Source of the DNA: Macrophomina tecta
Lineage: Eukaryota > Ascomycota > Dothideomycetes > Botryosphaeriales > Botryosphaeriaceae
Assembly: GCA_024180945.1 (NCBI GenBank)
Contig: JAKSGN010000037.1
Coordinates: forward strand, 253,501-317,500
DNA length: 64,000 nucleotides
Direction of reading: 5' to 3'
Part shown: positions 9,501 through 20,684 of the stretch, in pieces
Numbering within the stretch: position 1 is the first letter of the stretch
Layout of the letters: every line of letters starts with the position of its first letter
Notes under the pieces: model-generated
Told to the model about the DNA's origin: nothing
Seen by the model: only the letters and a program-made list of their open reading frames with translations
The model's database searches: none
Made by a program: the position numbers and the translations under genes

Positions 9501-9859
9501 AGCTAGGTTTATAACCTATAATTTTTAATACGTAGAAGGATAGGTCTTTTATACCCGCTAGCTATAGCCGCTAGATTATAGCTATTTATAGCCTAGAATA
9601 AACGTAGCTTAAAAAAGAACTAAACGACTCGCTTACTCTAGTTAAACTACTCGCCCTAGCGATACGCCTCGAAGGTAACGAATAGGAGTAGAAGATCTAA
9701 AAAGCCTCCGTAAATAATGTAATAGCTTAAGAAATTAAAAAACTCGATAATAACCCCCGAGTAACTAAAAACGTAAATAGTATAATCCTATTTTTAGAAT
9801 TAGTCTACGTTCTAGTTAAACTACGGGAAGAGCTTATAAAAGATATATATAAAGCCCTA

Positions 9860-11110
9860 GTATATAGTTACTAAAGAATAGATAAGATAATAGAGTAAAT
9901 TATAAGAAGCTACTACTTTCTAGAACTTAAAAGAATCATTTAACGGGTAATCTCGTAATATGACCTTTATATTAAAAGTAAGGCTGCGAAGTACGTATCT
10001 TATAGACTACTTTAGCTACTATCGGTACCGAAGCGCCCTTAGTAATCTATCTTACTAGACTTTATTATGGACCTACCTAAGTTAGAAGAACCGCTTACTA
10101 AGATTAAATATAACTCGATTCTAGTTATCGTTAATAGAATAATAAAATACGCGTATTACCTACTATATCTTAAAACGATAAATATAAAGGGACTCGCCTA
10201 TACGTTCCTTAGAATAATTCTTAGTAATTATGGGTTACTAGAAGAGCTCGTATTAGATAAAGATTAGCTATTTATATTTTAATTCTAGTAGACTCTTATC
10301 TACTAGCTTAGAGCTAAGTATAAGCTCTTAACTATAGTACACCCTTAAACGAACGGATAGATAGAACGAATAAATTAAATACTAGAATAGTATCTACGCT
10401 ACTACCTTAATTACGCGTAAGATAATTAGGTCGAGCTACTACTACTCGTATAGTTCGTATATAATAGCTCGAAGGTGTTAGCTATATAGAAATTCCTATT
10501 CTATGCTAACTACGATTACGAGCCTATAGCTTATAAAAAGCTAATACTAAGTAAATTCCTAGCCTAAAAAGAAATTCTTAAAGTAGACTAGCTAAAGATA
10601 CTCTATAAATAGCTATACCTAGACCTTAAATTCGTAACCCTATAAATAGATAAATACTATAATAGATAGTACTAGAAGGCACTAAAGCTAAAAGAAGAAA
10701 ATAAAGTTTATCTCCTTAAAAAAAATATTAAGATAAAATAACTAAATAATAAATTAGACTTTAAGAAAATTGGACTATTTAAAATTAAAAAATAGATTAG
10801 AAAGGTTAATTTCCGCCTTAAATTACCTAATACTATATAAATATACCCTATATTTTATATCTTACTCCTTAAACTAGTACTAGAAAATGCTACGCCATTA
10901 TGCTAAATAAAAGAAATACTACCGGAAAATCTAAACGTCGATAAAAATATAGACTAGAATATAGAATAGGTCCTAGATAGTGGCTATATTAATAATTAAT
11001 TTTAATACCTCCTTAAATAGAAAGGAAACTAGGATAATACCTAAAAACTACTAAAACTATATAACTATTAAGAACTTATTAATAAGTTCTATCGCTAAAA
11101 CCTAGATCGA
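9860..11110 (+). pseudogene. pol: G1 integrase and chromodomain (RIPped)
   Basis: The zinc-domain remnant YDLYIKSKAAKY (9960-9995; cysteines changed to Tyr) is followed by LLDFIMDLPK (first catalytic Asp, about 10050-10080) and a 66-codon open stretch (10067-10267). LSNYGLLEELVLDKD follows (second Asp region), then HP-stop-TNG-stop-IERIN (family HPQTDGQTER, catalytic Glu). At about 10970-11090 a chromodomain reads VLDSGYINN, YLLK-stop-KG, ELINKFY, the ILDSR/YLVKWKGY/TWE layout that targets chromoviruses to heterochromatin. Its end overlaps the antisense ORF. Confidence 0.85.
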
Positions 11111-11822
11111 CTAACACTACTAACTCGTCGTATACGAAGAACCTAAAATTAAAATTAAAAAATAAAGATAACCGCGCCTAATTAACTAAACTAAAACCCT
11201 TAGAAGGCGTAGAACCTAAACCAATGCTAAAAGACCTAATAGACTGGAACGACTCTATAATAATATTAGCTAAGGCATCGCTATATAAATATTTTAACGA
11301 TTGCTCCTCTTTAGTATTTTTAGAATTAGAGGTATTTTTAGCCTTTAACGCTTCTAACTTTCTAAGTATATCGATCGCGTCCGACTTACGCTATAATATT
11401 AGAGTAGTACAACGCTTAAGTAACTCCTACTATTTTTTAGTATAAGAAAGACTAGAGGCCGCCTTTTAAAACTAATTCTTAAAAGTAGCACATTCCGAGC
11501 GCGCCTTATCTAAGGCACGATAAAGACGCTTAACTAGAGAAAAAGTTAGTAGACTAGCGAAACTACTAAAGAAGAACTAATAATTAAAGTTCTTAAGGCC
11601 GCTAGTATTATAACTAGTACGCCTAGCACGGTAATATTCGCTATAACGAGAAAAATCTAAGGCTATCTAGTATACTATCTTAGGCTTCTTAGCCTTTCGC
11701 TAGGCGTTTAGAAGTAAATACTACGAATAAGAAATAGATATCGCGATACCTAGTAAATTAATCTTCGTACCTAGAGACTTACGCTTAGTCTTTTATAAAT
11801 CGCGCTTTCGTTTTAGAGGCAT
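11079..11822 (-). pseudogene. G1 antisense ORF between pol and 3' LTR (unknown function)
   Basis: On the strand opposite gag-pol, a frame starts with ATG at 11822 as MPLKRKRDL and runs with few stops. It has a CTAAC-plus-TCTAG branch/acceptor pair at about two fifths of its length, continues as KRLYRALDKARSE, and ends at TAA 11079-11081 inside the chromodomain-coding end. The same layout recurs in G2, G3, G4 and the 48.5-kb copy (basic start, KIN block, PISYxxYLL, intron, Leu/Lys-rich exon 2, LGFGDRTY end). The N-terminus is basic and could be a nuclear signal; exon 2 looks like a coiled coil. I do not recognise a family. A shadow 73-codon frame at 11224-11445 on the plus strand is not a gene. 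Confidence 0.6.
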
Positions 11823-11926
11823 AGTAGGAGGCTTATAGTAAAAAAAAAAATAAAAAAATAAAGAAAGCCTAAGATATAAATAAATAAATAAATCTTCGGG
11901 CTAAAGATCCTTAAAAGAGGAAATAG
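11823..11926 (+). other. G1 spacer and polypurine tract
   Basis: A short non-coding stretch with atcttcgggctaaagat, an inverted repeat (atctt..aagat) found before every family-A 3' LTR here, then the polypurine tract ttaaaagaggaaatag (11911-11926) that primes plus-strand cDNA. Confidence 0.7.
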
Positions 11927-12704
11927 TATTATAAATCCTAGAGAATAAGGGCTTTATAACCCTACGGGAAGAAGGCCCGTACGGGAAAAGATACTATAGA
12001 AGCTAGAAACCTATAAGAATAATAGAGCCATACTACTAGTACGCCCACACGGGAAAACTAGCCGTAAGAAAAGATGGCGCGTCCGGGCCTAGGTAAAATA
12101 GTAATAGAAGCCTATATAAAAGCAACGCCTACGCGGTATAGTAAAACTACGAGAATATAAACTAGATAAACTCCTATAGAAAAAGAATACTTATAAGAAA
12201 GAAGTTACGAATTCTAAAAATCGGCTTCGAGCTAAGAGGAATAAACGAGAGAAAGTTAAATAACTTATATAATCTAAAGAATAATAGTCTAATGGTAGAA
12301 TACTCTCTTAACTAATATAGAAGTTAGATTCTAGAAAACGGGCTTTAGCGCCTAAGTTACGTAGGATCTATAGAGCCTACCTAAATTAACCTAATCTAAG
12401 ATTAACGATCTAATACTATTAATTTAGCTACTTTAATCTAGCTATATCGATCTAGATTACTATAATTTTTCTATAGTATATAGATATACTTATTAGATAG
12501 TACTTTAACCTTCGTAGTTAACTTAAAGTTCTAATATAACTCTATTAGAGGTAATAAGCCTAACGCGTATCGCGTACCGATATATTACGTAATTACTACT
12601 ATTATTCTAATTCTTTATTCTTCTCTTATTCTTTAAGGTAAACTCTTTAGCTATCTAACCCTACTAGGCGATTTTAAAGCCTAGTAGAAGAGGCTACCGT
12701 TATA
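11927..12704 (+). repeat. G1 3' LTR (family A, 778 bp)
   Basis: It starts tattataaatcctag (TG changed to TA by RIP) and ends ctaccgttata (CA changed to TA). It contains the family-A landmarks: aagggctttataaccctacgg near the start, the TATA region with ttagatagtactttaacc, and an inverted pair ctactaggcg...cctagtag near the end. Copies in this window range from 731 to 789 bp. Confidence 0.9.
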
Positions 12705-15700
12705 ATTACTAGTACTTATTAGCTTATTCTTATATAGATTCTTAAGCCTAACGGATTTTAGCTTTTAAATAATCTTCTAGATTTCGAAGCTATTCCGTGT
12801 AGAGGACTAATTCTTAGTTCGAGGGTATATTAGATCCGTTTAATTAGATCTCGTATCTTAGGTAGAAGCCATAGTTAGCGAAGAAAAGCGTAACCTTAGT
12901 AGTAGCCGAGACCGTATTATTATATGCGAATTCTACGAGGAAGAGATAGTCTACCTAGTTATCTTATTAGTAGTTAACGTAGGCACGGAGGTATTATTCT
13001 ATAATAGTATTAACGCATTCGGTTTAGCCGTTCGTTTAGAAGTAGAAGGCCGTACTTCGGTTTAGCTTAATCTTAAGTAAACGCGCTAAGTCTTTCGTAA
13101 ACTTAGAGGTAAAAACAGATTTATAATTAGTTATCTAATTATTAGAAAGTCCGTATAACTTAAAAATATAGTCTTAGTATAACCGTACGAGGTTTTCTGA
13201 GCTTATTATTTCTAGATAAGGGATAAAGTAGGCTATTTTAGTTAGTCGATCTACGACTACTAATATAGTATTCTTACTTAGTGACTTAGGTAATCCCGTA
13301 ATAAAGTCTAGCGAAATAGAAGCCTAACGCCTTTAGAAAATCTTAAGAGATTTAAGAAATTCGTAAAGTAAGTATCTTATAGGCTTAGTTCGTTAGTATA
13401 TTTTATAGTTTCTTATATAACGGCTTATTTCTTTTCGAATAGAGGGCTACTAAAAGTCTCGAATAATTAACTTAAGCGTAGCGGCTTATTTAGGGTGTCT
13501 GGCGGCGGGGTAGTTATACCAGTTACTTATTATTCTTTAGCGTAGTTCTAGGTCCTCTAGAACGTAGATTAAACTATTTATTTCTAGAAGGTTATTCTTA
13601 AATTTATAGGTTTCTAAATCTACCTTAGAATACTGAGTTTTCTTAGTACTTAGGGCGTTCTTAATATCTTATACGAGCGCGTCTTGCTCGAGTAGTCGCG
13701 TAATCTTATTTCTTAGCTCTAAATTAATAGAGTTTATTCTTAACGTAGCGATTTCGAACTTTTCTTAGCTTAGAATAGGGGTAATTTCGTTTTCTTTTTT
13801 CTCTTTTTTAGATAGGTCTCCGGACTATCTTATTAGAGTATCTATTCTTTAGTTCTTAACGCTAGGGCAGTAGGTTATTTTAAAATTAAGCTCGGATAAT
13901 TTAATTACCTAGCGTGCTTATCTTTAATTTAGGATCTAGGCTTTCTTAAAGAAGAGTAGATTTATGTAATTCGTATAAATAAGAAAGGTTTATTTTAGAT
14001 TAACTACTTTAGGTCTAAATTCCTTAAGACTTTCTATTATTACTAGTAGTTTTTTATCTTCTACGCCGTAGTTTTACTCCGCAGGGATTATTTTCCTAGA
14101 GTAGTAGGCTATAGAGTATAAAAGTCTTTTACCGTCCGGGTATTATACCTATTAGCTAAGAATTCCGGATATAACGAAGTCTAAAGCGTCCATTTTTAGA
14201 ATTATTTCTAGGGCTAGATTAAAGTATCTTAATATAGGCTTAGACGTAAATACTTTTTTAAGAGTCTTAAAGACGTCTTCTTATTTCTTAGTCTACGTAA
14301 AGAATAAATCCTTTCTTAGAAGCTTAAATAAAGGCCGTATAACGCGCGAGTAACCTTTAATAAACCGCTGGTAGAAATTAGTAAACCTAAGAAAGAACTA
14401 TAGATTCTTAATAGTCTTAGGGGTTTCCTAATCTAAAACGGTCTTAATCTTAGTTAGATTTATAAAGATTTCGTTCTCGGAGATAACAAATCCTAAAAAG
14501 GTTATTTATATTATATAGAATTCGCTCTTTTCTCTATTTACAAATAGATCGGCTACTTTTAGCTTATTTAGAACTTAGTAAACTTATTTCTTATATTTCT
14601 CGAGGTTATCAGAATAGATTAATATATCGTCAATAAAGACGATAAGAAACCGGTTAAGGTATTCTCTTAACGTATCGTTAATAAACTACTAATACGTAGT
14701 AAGTACGTTAGTTAGGCTAAAAGATATAATAAGATATTCGAATAGACCGTAGCGAGTTTAAAAGACTATTAAAGGCTCGTCGCCTTCTTAAATTCTTATA
14801 AGATTAAATACACCTCTTAGATAAGTCTTATAAAGTATTTTATACTATTTAGCCTTCGTAGACTCTCGTCTATTAAAGGTAATAGATACTAGTTTTTCTT
14901 AGTCACGGCGTTTAGGCCGCGGTAGTTAACGTAGAATTTTAATCTACTACCTAGTTTCTTAATAAAGATAATAGGGGACGCGTTTAAGAAATATAAAAGT
15001 CGAATAAAGTCTTTTCTTAGATTTTTATTAAGATAGAGTCTTAGGGCTTTTAGTTCTAAATTAGATATTCTATAGAGGGGGTTAAAGGGGGCTTTTTTAC
15101 CTTCCTCTAGTTTAATTACATAGTCGATATATTAGTACGAGGGTAGCTTATCGGCTTTCTTCTTAGTAAAAAATAGTAGAAAGTCGTATAGCTTCTTAGA
15201 AACATTATATTCTAATGTCTTAATCTCGTTCTCTAGATTCTTAATTTCTTAGGCCTTATTAAGGTGTTCTAGGATATCCTTAAGTTATACGGCGTATAGT
15301 TTATAACTAGGCCGTTTAAGGTATTTCCTAAGAGTAGTAAACGAGATTATAGCATAGTCGAATTCTTAGCTTATAGCTTAGAGTTACTTAGGCTTATTTT
15401 TCTTAAGATAGTACTTTCTATACCGCTTTAAGAAAAACGTAACCTTATTAAAAGGCTAGTCGATCTTAGGGTTATAGTAATTTAACTAGAATTTACTAAG
15501 AATAAGAGGGTATTTCCCTATCTTAGTAACTTAGGCCGTAATTATTTTAGAATAATCTCCGAGCTATAGATTAATATCTACCTTATAGGTAATTAATCCG
15601 CCTTTAGATTCACGGCTATCTATAATCTTTACGACTTTAGGGCATGTCTTAGTGCGTAGCGAAAGCTTATTTATAAAGGCGTAGTATTAGTCTATAAAGA

Positions 15701-15870
15701 CTATTATAGCACCGGAGTCTAGTATAGTAGATGTAGGGTTTTAGTTTACTAATACCTTTATAACTAGGGGTTGCTTATTTCCTAGGCTTAGGACGTATTT
15801 TGGCTTATCTTAGGTAGGTTCTACGAGCGTAGTATAGGCTCGTAGCATTCCTAGGTGCGAGGATAACTTA
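12705..15870 (-). pseudogene. pol: Element B pol: protease, RT, RNase H, partial integrase
   Basis: Read on the minus strand. Protease LDSGAIIVFID near 15700-15735. RT with KTAFRTRYGLFEY near 14740-14800 and [20 protein letters not shown] near 14595-14650 (intact DD). RNase H with DALDFVISGILS near 14150-14185. Integrase with DFITGLPK near 13285-13310, then FFANYGF about 12870-12890 and a final readable stretch ending ANKY, where the coding sequence is cut at 12705. Thus the integrase C-terminus is absent. Stops are TAG or TAA. The RT and integrase motifs are closest to the gypsy type common in filamentous ascomycetes. Confidence 0.88.
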
Positions 15871-15879
15871 TCTAGTAGA

Positions 15880-17032
15880 GAAAACTAATTCGAAGTACTT
15901 ATTTCTTATACAGCTATTATAAGGCTAGGCGTACGCCGCTTATCGTCTAGCCTTAGTTATTTTTTAAGACGTATAGAGTCTAGATTAAGGTATCGGGCTT
16001 AGAAGGTTCTCCGGACGTAGTAGCATTAATTTTATTTAGATTAAACCCCTTAGTTTATTTAGCTTTAGGGCATTTCTTTACCTAGTATCCGAATTAACCG
16101 TAATACGCGTAGAGGTTATTAGTCTTGCGATAAGCCTTTCGTACGGCTATATTAAGTTCTATAGATTCTCCTTAGGCTTAGTTTTAAGGTAGGAAAGTAG
16201 AAATAGAATTAGATAGCGTATTCTTTTCGTATTTTCCCTTATTCTTATTCTTATTTTTATTCTAGTTTAGTACGGCTCGTTTCTCTTACTTACGAGTAAA
16301 GAGTTAATTATCTAGTACTATATACTTTTCTACGAACTTCGAGAACTCTTTTAGTATTTTACGGTCTATAAGAAGGTCTTTAACTTCTTCCCTAAGACCA
16401 CGCTTAAAGTAATAGATACGTATAGTATTCTCTTACTAACCGAGGACCGTAATAAGCGAAACGAACTTAGAATAGAATATAGCGTAGAACGAGTCTTATT
16501 TAAGATTCTAAATAGTCCGTTTAGTTATAGCGTACGAGTCCGGGTTATCGAAAGCGGCTTTTAGAGCCTCGTAAAAAGCTTCGAAGATTAGAAAGTCGGG
16601 AATAGTCCCGTTATTTTTAATACGTGGCTAAAACTACGTATAGGCGAAGTCTCGGAGGTAAGATTCTATATAGAGAATCTTTTAGTAATTCGTAGCGAAA
16701 GCTTATAGATCTAAAGTGAACTTAAGCTAAAGCTACGTAGTAAAGGCCTTAAATTTAGACCTTTCGCCTTTAAAAGGCTCGGGATCGGCTATCTTAGATA
16801 CTTAGGAAGTCTTAGGTAAGACCGAAGCTAGCGCTTAGGCTAAAGCTTAAGCTTAAGCTAGGGCTTAAGCTAGGCGTATATTAGCGCTCGCGAGAAGGAA
16901 GGCCGTTAGTCCTACATTAAAATAGGCTATATAGTAGTTATATTTACTCTCGGGGTCCGTTTCTAGAATAGGGATACCTGGAGGCTCGACCGTAGAATTA
17001 GAATAGACTATACGGCCTCGAGAATAGGCCAT
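15880..17032 (-). pseudogene. gag: Element B gag (RIPped)
   Basis: On the minus strand from ATG at 17032: MAYSRGRIVYSNSTVEPPGI, then a tandem Ala/(Gln to stop) tract (about 16830-16880), then PEPFKGERSKFKAFTT, LYIESYLRDFAYT and FYSKFVSLI, the normal capsid blocks of gypsy gag (Retrotrans_gag fold). Near 16080-16120 a zinc knuckle reads LYAYYG-stop-FGY-stop-VKKCP, i.e. CxxCGxxGHxxxxC with two Cys and the His mutated to Tyr (TGT to TAT, CAT to TAT). The stop-rich tract represents CAA or CAG codons changed to TAA or TAG. The start is inferred from the first Met of the readable frame. Confidence 0.8.
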
Positions 17033-17223
17033 CGAGTAAGCGGCTCGAATATTCTAGAATAAAATACCCTTAGTAGGCAACGGCGAAAGATTAATATTAT
17101 TCGAAACTAAGAGTTCGTAAAGATTATTCCGAAGTATAACCTACGTAAGAGTAATAGGCTCGAATATTTTATTTTCTTACGTAGGAACCTTAAACTTAAG
17201 AAAGCTAAAGAAAGTAAGCAAAG

Positions 17224-18014
17224 TATTAAAAACGAGAATTAGATAAAGACGTGTAGGTCTAATAGAGTTCTTATCGCCTAGCTTAGTTAAGCTTAAGGCT
17301 CTGCGAGTTAGGGGATTCTTAGAATAAACTTAAAGTCTTAGGGTTAAAATAGTTGAATTACTTACTTAAAGAACTAATCTAGTAGAAAAATAAAGAGACT
17401 TATATATATAGCTAGCTAAAACTTAGATAGAAACCTATTCGGCTATAAACGTAGATCTTAATCTTAACTTAATTAAAAGCGGGATTAAAATACGCTTCTA
17501 TTAGTCCGTGGACCTCTAGATTATCGTATTTATAATTAGGATTAGTAATTAAATTCTAAGTTCGTGATTTAGCTTCGAGATTCTAATCCGAACATCTCGT
17601 TTAGTCTTAGGCATCTCTTCGGGTAGTCTAGACGTATTACTAAATAACTCTTAAATGAATAATACTAGCACTAGTATTTCTTAGTAAAAGTTACTTAGTA
17701 ACCAGGCTAGTTTCTTATCCGAAAATCTTATTCTATTCTAAGAGGTCGGTCTCTAGGTGGGTATAGGGTACTTAGGGGGGTAGGCCCGGCTCGGGCCCTC
17801 GGGCCTACCTACTAGGCTAGGTACGGCCTGGCACGGGCCTAATTTCTTAGTTTATCTAGTTTTCCGGCTATAAAGTCCGTGGATTCGGTCTAAACCTAAA
17901 AAGGCTAGGCTATAGACTTTTAGTAAAGACTATTCCGGATAATTTAGCTTATTTAGATTCTTAGTCGGGGGTCTTATTCCTTAGTAATCTTAGGGCGGAG
18001 TATTATTTATAATA
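17224..18014 (-). repeat. Element B 5' LTR (791 bp)
   Basis: Read on the minus strand it starts tattataaataatactccgcc and ends gtttttaata. It has a GC-rich core with inverted ggcccg repeats (about 17780-17845). The same length, 791 bp, is found for the inverse copy at 47159-47949. The outer flank is ctata (18015-18019). Confidence 0.92.
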
Positions 18015-18376
18015 CTATATTATATATAGTCTACCTGACCTATTTATAGATTAAAAGCCTTAGTAAAGATCTAATCTATAAACTAATCTAATACTATAAC
18101 TAATCTAATAGTTACCTTAATTTATAGATTATTATAGCTTTTTTATAGTATATAGATATATTTCTTAGATAGTACTTTAATCTTTATAGTTAACTTAAAA
18201 TTCTAATATAATACTATTAAAGATAATAAGCCTAACGCGTACTATATACTAATATATTACGTAATTATTATTATTATTTTAATTTTTTACTCCTCTTTTA
18301 TTTTTTAAGATAAACTTCTTAGCTATTTAACTCTATTAGGCGATTCTAAAGCCTAGTAGAAGAGGCTGCTATTATA
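18015..18376 (+). repeat. 3' half of a family-A LTR split by element B
   Basis: It begins at the B target duplication ctata and continues ttatatatagtctacctgacc, through the TATA region and ttagatagtactttaatc, to the usual family-A end gctgctattata. The missing 5' half matches what stands at 47950-48379 in inverse orientation; the two together make 787 bp, the size of a whole family-A LTR. Confidence 0.85.
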
Positions 18377-19841
18377 CTTAAAATAAAAAATTATTATTTA
18401 AATAATAAAAATAATATATTACGCTATACGACTAATAAAAGAATTATTACTAAATACTCTAGTAACTTAGAAATTAATACTATAGTTCTAGAAAGTAACT
18501 CTTATATATTATCTATAAAGGTGACTTAGGTACTAATTAATATAGTATTTAGTTAGTATAGATATCTTAGCTATATTAACTATACTACTATTTATAATAT
18601 AGCTTTAAATAGTATTATTCGACTAAAGAATAGCTCTATAATAATAATACTAGCCTATAACATATACCTAAAGACTAAGTCTTAGAAAATTATATTAAAA
18701 AAGCCTTAATAATATACTATAAGGCTATATAAACTCGTTTATCTAGATATTAGTAGTTTACTTAATAAACTAAGTCTATACTAGAATTAGTAGATTACTC
18801 TTTTTACTAATAATATAACCTATCTATACTATACTTTCTTTAGTACTTATAAGAGTACTATATTTAGCTTTATTTAAAACTTCTTTATATAAGTCTAAAC
18901 TTAGTATAGTATTATAGTTATACGCTTATATATAGATAATAGGCTTAAAATAGAAGATAATAAACTAAATAAATAGATAGCTACTAAAGGCGTACTACTT
19001 AAAAAAATAGTACTATATATACTAAAATAAAATAATATTAATAAAGTCTTATTTAAGTATATAATACGACTAGTAAAGGCTATATATATTAATACTTTAA
19101 TACCTAAGAAGCTATAGAAGAAGACTATTTAGTATATAATTTAGCTTTTTAACTATATACCTATATTTTTACTAAATAATAAAATACTACTTTAGATTTA
19201 AAATAACTTACTATAATACTAGAATAAGGTTATATTACTAGTATATACCTTTAGTATAATAGCTTATATTAATATACCTAAATAATAATAAGTTAAAAGT
19301 AATAAGCTCTTAGAATATATAAAAATTAATTATTTAGTTAGCTATAATATTTAATATATTATAAAAATATAGATAGTATAGAATAATATTATTATATAAA
19401 GCTATAATATATATTATATTACTAATACTATTAAGCTACTAGTTACTACTTTTAGACTAAGTAAAGGTATTAATAATACTATTTTTATTATACTAGTTCT
19501 TATACTAATTACCGAACTAATTATAATACTATATAAACTAATAGTTAAATACTAGAAAGTATATAAGCCTAAAAATAAGCTATACTAAGAGTCTAAAATC
19601 TATATATATAATATATAAGAGCTAGAGGCTAAACTAGATAAGTTTATTAATATTATACCTAATTCTTACTAGCTAGTAGATAATTAACTTTAGTATAAAC
19701 TAGTATAGAAAGCCGCTTAGAGGTAAAGTATATACTAAATATAACTTCTAAGATACCTTAATTAAGAGCCTAAATACTAGATAAATAAATAGTAGATATA
19801 ACAACTTTATTTAGACTAGACTTACTATATATAAGTTTTTA
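18377..19841 (+). pseudogene. pol: copia-2, first part: pre-integrase and integrase (heavily RIPped)
   Basis: An older Ty1/copia element on the plus strand. Conceptual translation gives LYKLVYLDISSLL and ITLFTNNIT (integrase start; the family's HTDL and DD residues), then ILK-stop-NNINKVLF (family TPEQNGVxER, catalytic Glu), YINTLIPKKL, YINIPK and LEYIKINYLVSYNI (family GC.AYV.IP and LVGY). These are copia integrase blocks in order, but the DNA is extremely AT-rich and no ORF survives. The gag start and 5' LTR are not seen: the left side ends at an A-type LTR. The right side was split by G3. Confidence 0.7.
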
Positions 19842-20572
19842 TATAACGGTGGCCTCTTCTACTAGGCTTCGGAGTTACCTAGTAGAATTAGATAGCGGTA
19901 AGGTTTACCTTAAAGAATAAGAGAAGAATAAAGAATTAGAATAATAGATAGTAATTACGTAATAAGTTAGTACGTAGTACGCATTAGGCTAGTTACCTCT
20001 AATAAGTCTATATTAGAATCTTAAGTTAACTACAAGGGTTAAAGTACTATCTAAGGAGTATATTTATATACGATAGAAAAGCTATAATAATCTAATATAT
20101 ATAGAAAATCTAGTTATAGGATTAGAATTCTAGATTAGAGAATTAGATTAGCTCTAATCTAAAGTAGGTTCTATACGTAACTTAGGCACTAAGATTAGTT
20201 TTTCGAAACCCGACTTCTACCCTAATAAGCGGACGATATATTTAATATTCTCTTATTCGTTTCTTATATTCGAAGTTGGTTTTCTAGATCTATACTCTTT
20301 TTCTATAGATATCTTTCTCCTACGGAAACTCGGTTCTACTATTCTTCTAGGTAGTCACTATACTACGCGGGCGTTATTTTCGTACGGGCTTCTATCGCTA
20401 CCTAGCTTAGGACTATACGCGCCGTCTTCTCTTAGGGCTAGTTTTTCTATACGGACGTTTCGGCCGTGCGGCTTTACTATTCGTAAAAATTCTTAGCCCC
20501 TACGGTATCTTCTCCCGTACGGGCTTTTTATCTATAGGGTTATAAAGCCCTTATTCTCTAGGGTTTATAATA
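19842..20572 (-). repeat. G3 3' LTR (731 bp)
   Basis: The plus strand reads tataacggtggcctcttctac at the left edge and ggtttataata at the right edge, the reverse of TG...CA after RIP. It pairs with 27251-27981 of identical length. Confidence 0.92.
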
Positions 20573-20684
20573 CTATTTCCCCCCTTAAGGATCTTCGGCC
20601 TAAAGATTTATCCGTAGACTTTATATCTTAAGCTCTCTTTATTAGGTTCTATTTTATTCTTTCTCTTTCGTAAGTTTCTTCGAC
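20573..20684 (-). other. G3 polypurine tract and spacer
   Basis: ctatttccccccttaag (reverse of cttaaggggggaaatag) adjoins the 3' LTR and is the plus-strand primer site. It is followed by the conserved gatcttcggcctaaagat inverted repeat and a short leader before the antisense ORF start. Confidence 0.7.

Larger units (their letters stand above)
6362..12704 (+). mobile_element. Chromovirus G1 (Ty3/gypsy), 5' part outside window
   Basis: A plus-strand chromodomain gypsy element running from within gag, where copia-1 inserted, to a complete 3' LTR. Order: gag end, protease, RT, RNase H, integrase, chromodomain, antisense ORF, polypurine tract, LTR. No long ORF survives: RIP has turned nearly every CpA into TpA. 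Its right LTR abuts the truncated integrase of family B, so G1 appears to have inserted into element B. The left part of B would then lie beyond the window. Confidence 0.9.
12705..18014 (-). mobile_element. Gypsy element B, minus strand, truncated in integrase
   Basis: A second Ty3/gypsy family on the minus strand: 5' LTR at 17224-18014, then gag, protease, RT, RNase H and part of integrase, ending abruptly at 12705 against the G1 LTR. The 3' end of B is therefore missing, and is expected on the other side of G1, outside the window. It is less AT-rich than the A elements and its proteins are easier to read. It inserted into a family-A LTR: its outer flank is ctata followed by LTR A sequence. 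Confidence 0.88.

Noticed and set aside
10067..10267. 66-codon ORF as an independent gene
   Set aside because: It is an open stretch of the G1 integrase core (MDLPKLEEP... region), not a separate gene.
11224..11445. 73-codon plus-strand ORF
   Set aside because: It is the shadow of the antisense ORF of G1, whose own frame has conserved features in other copies.
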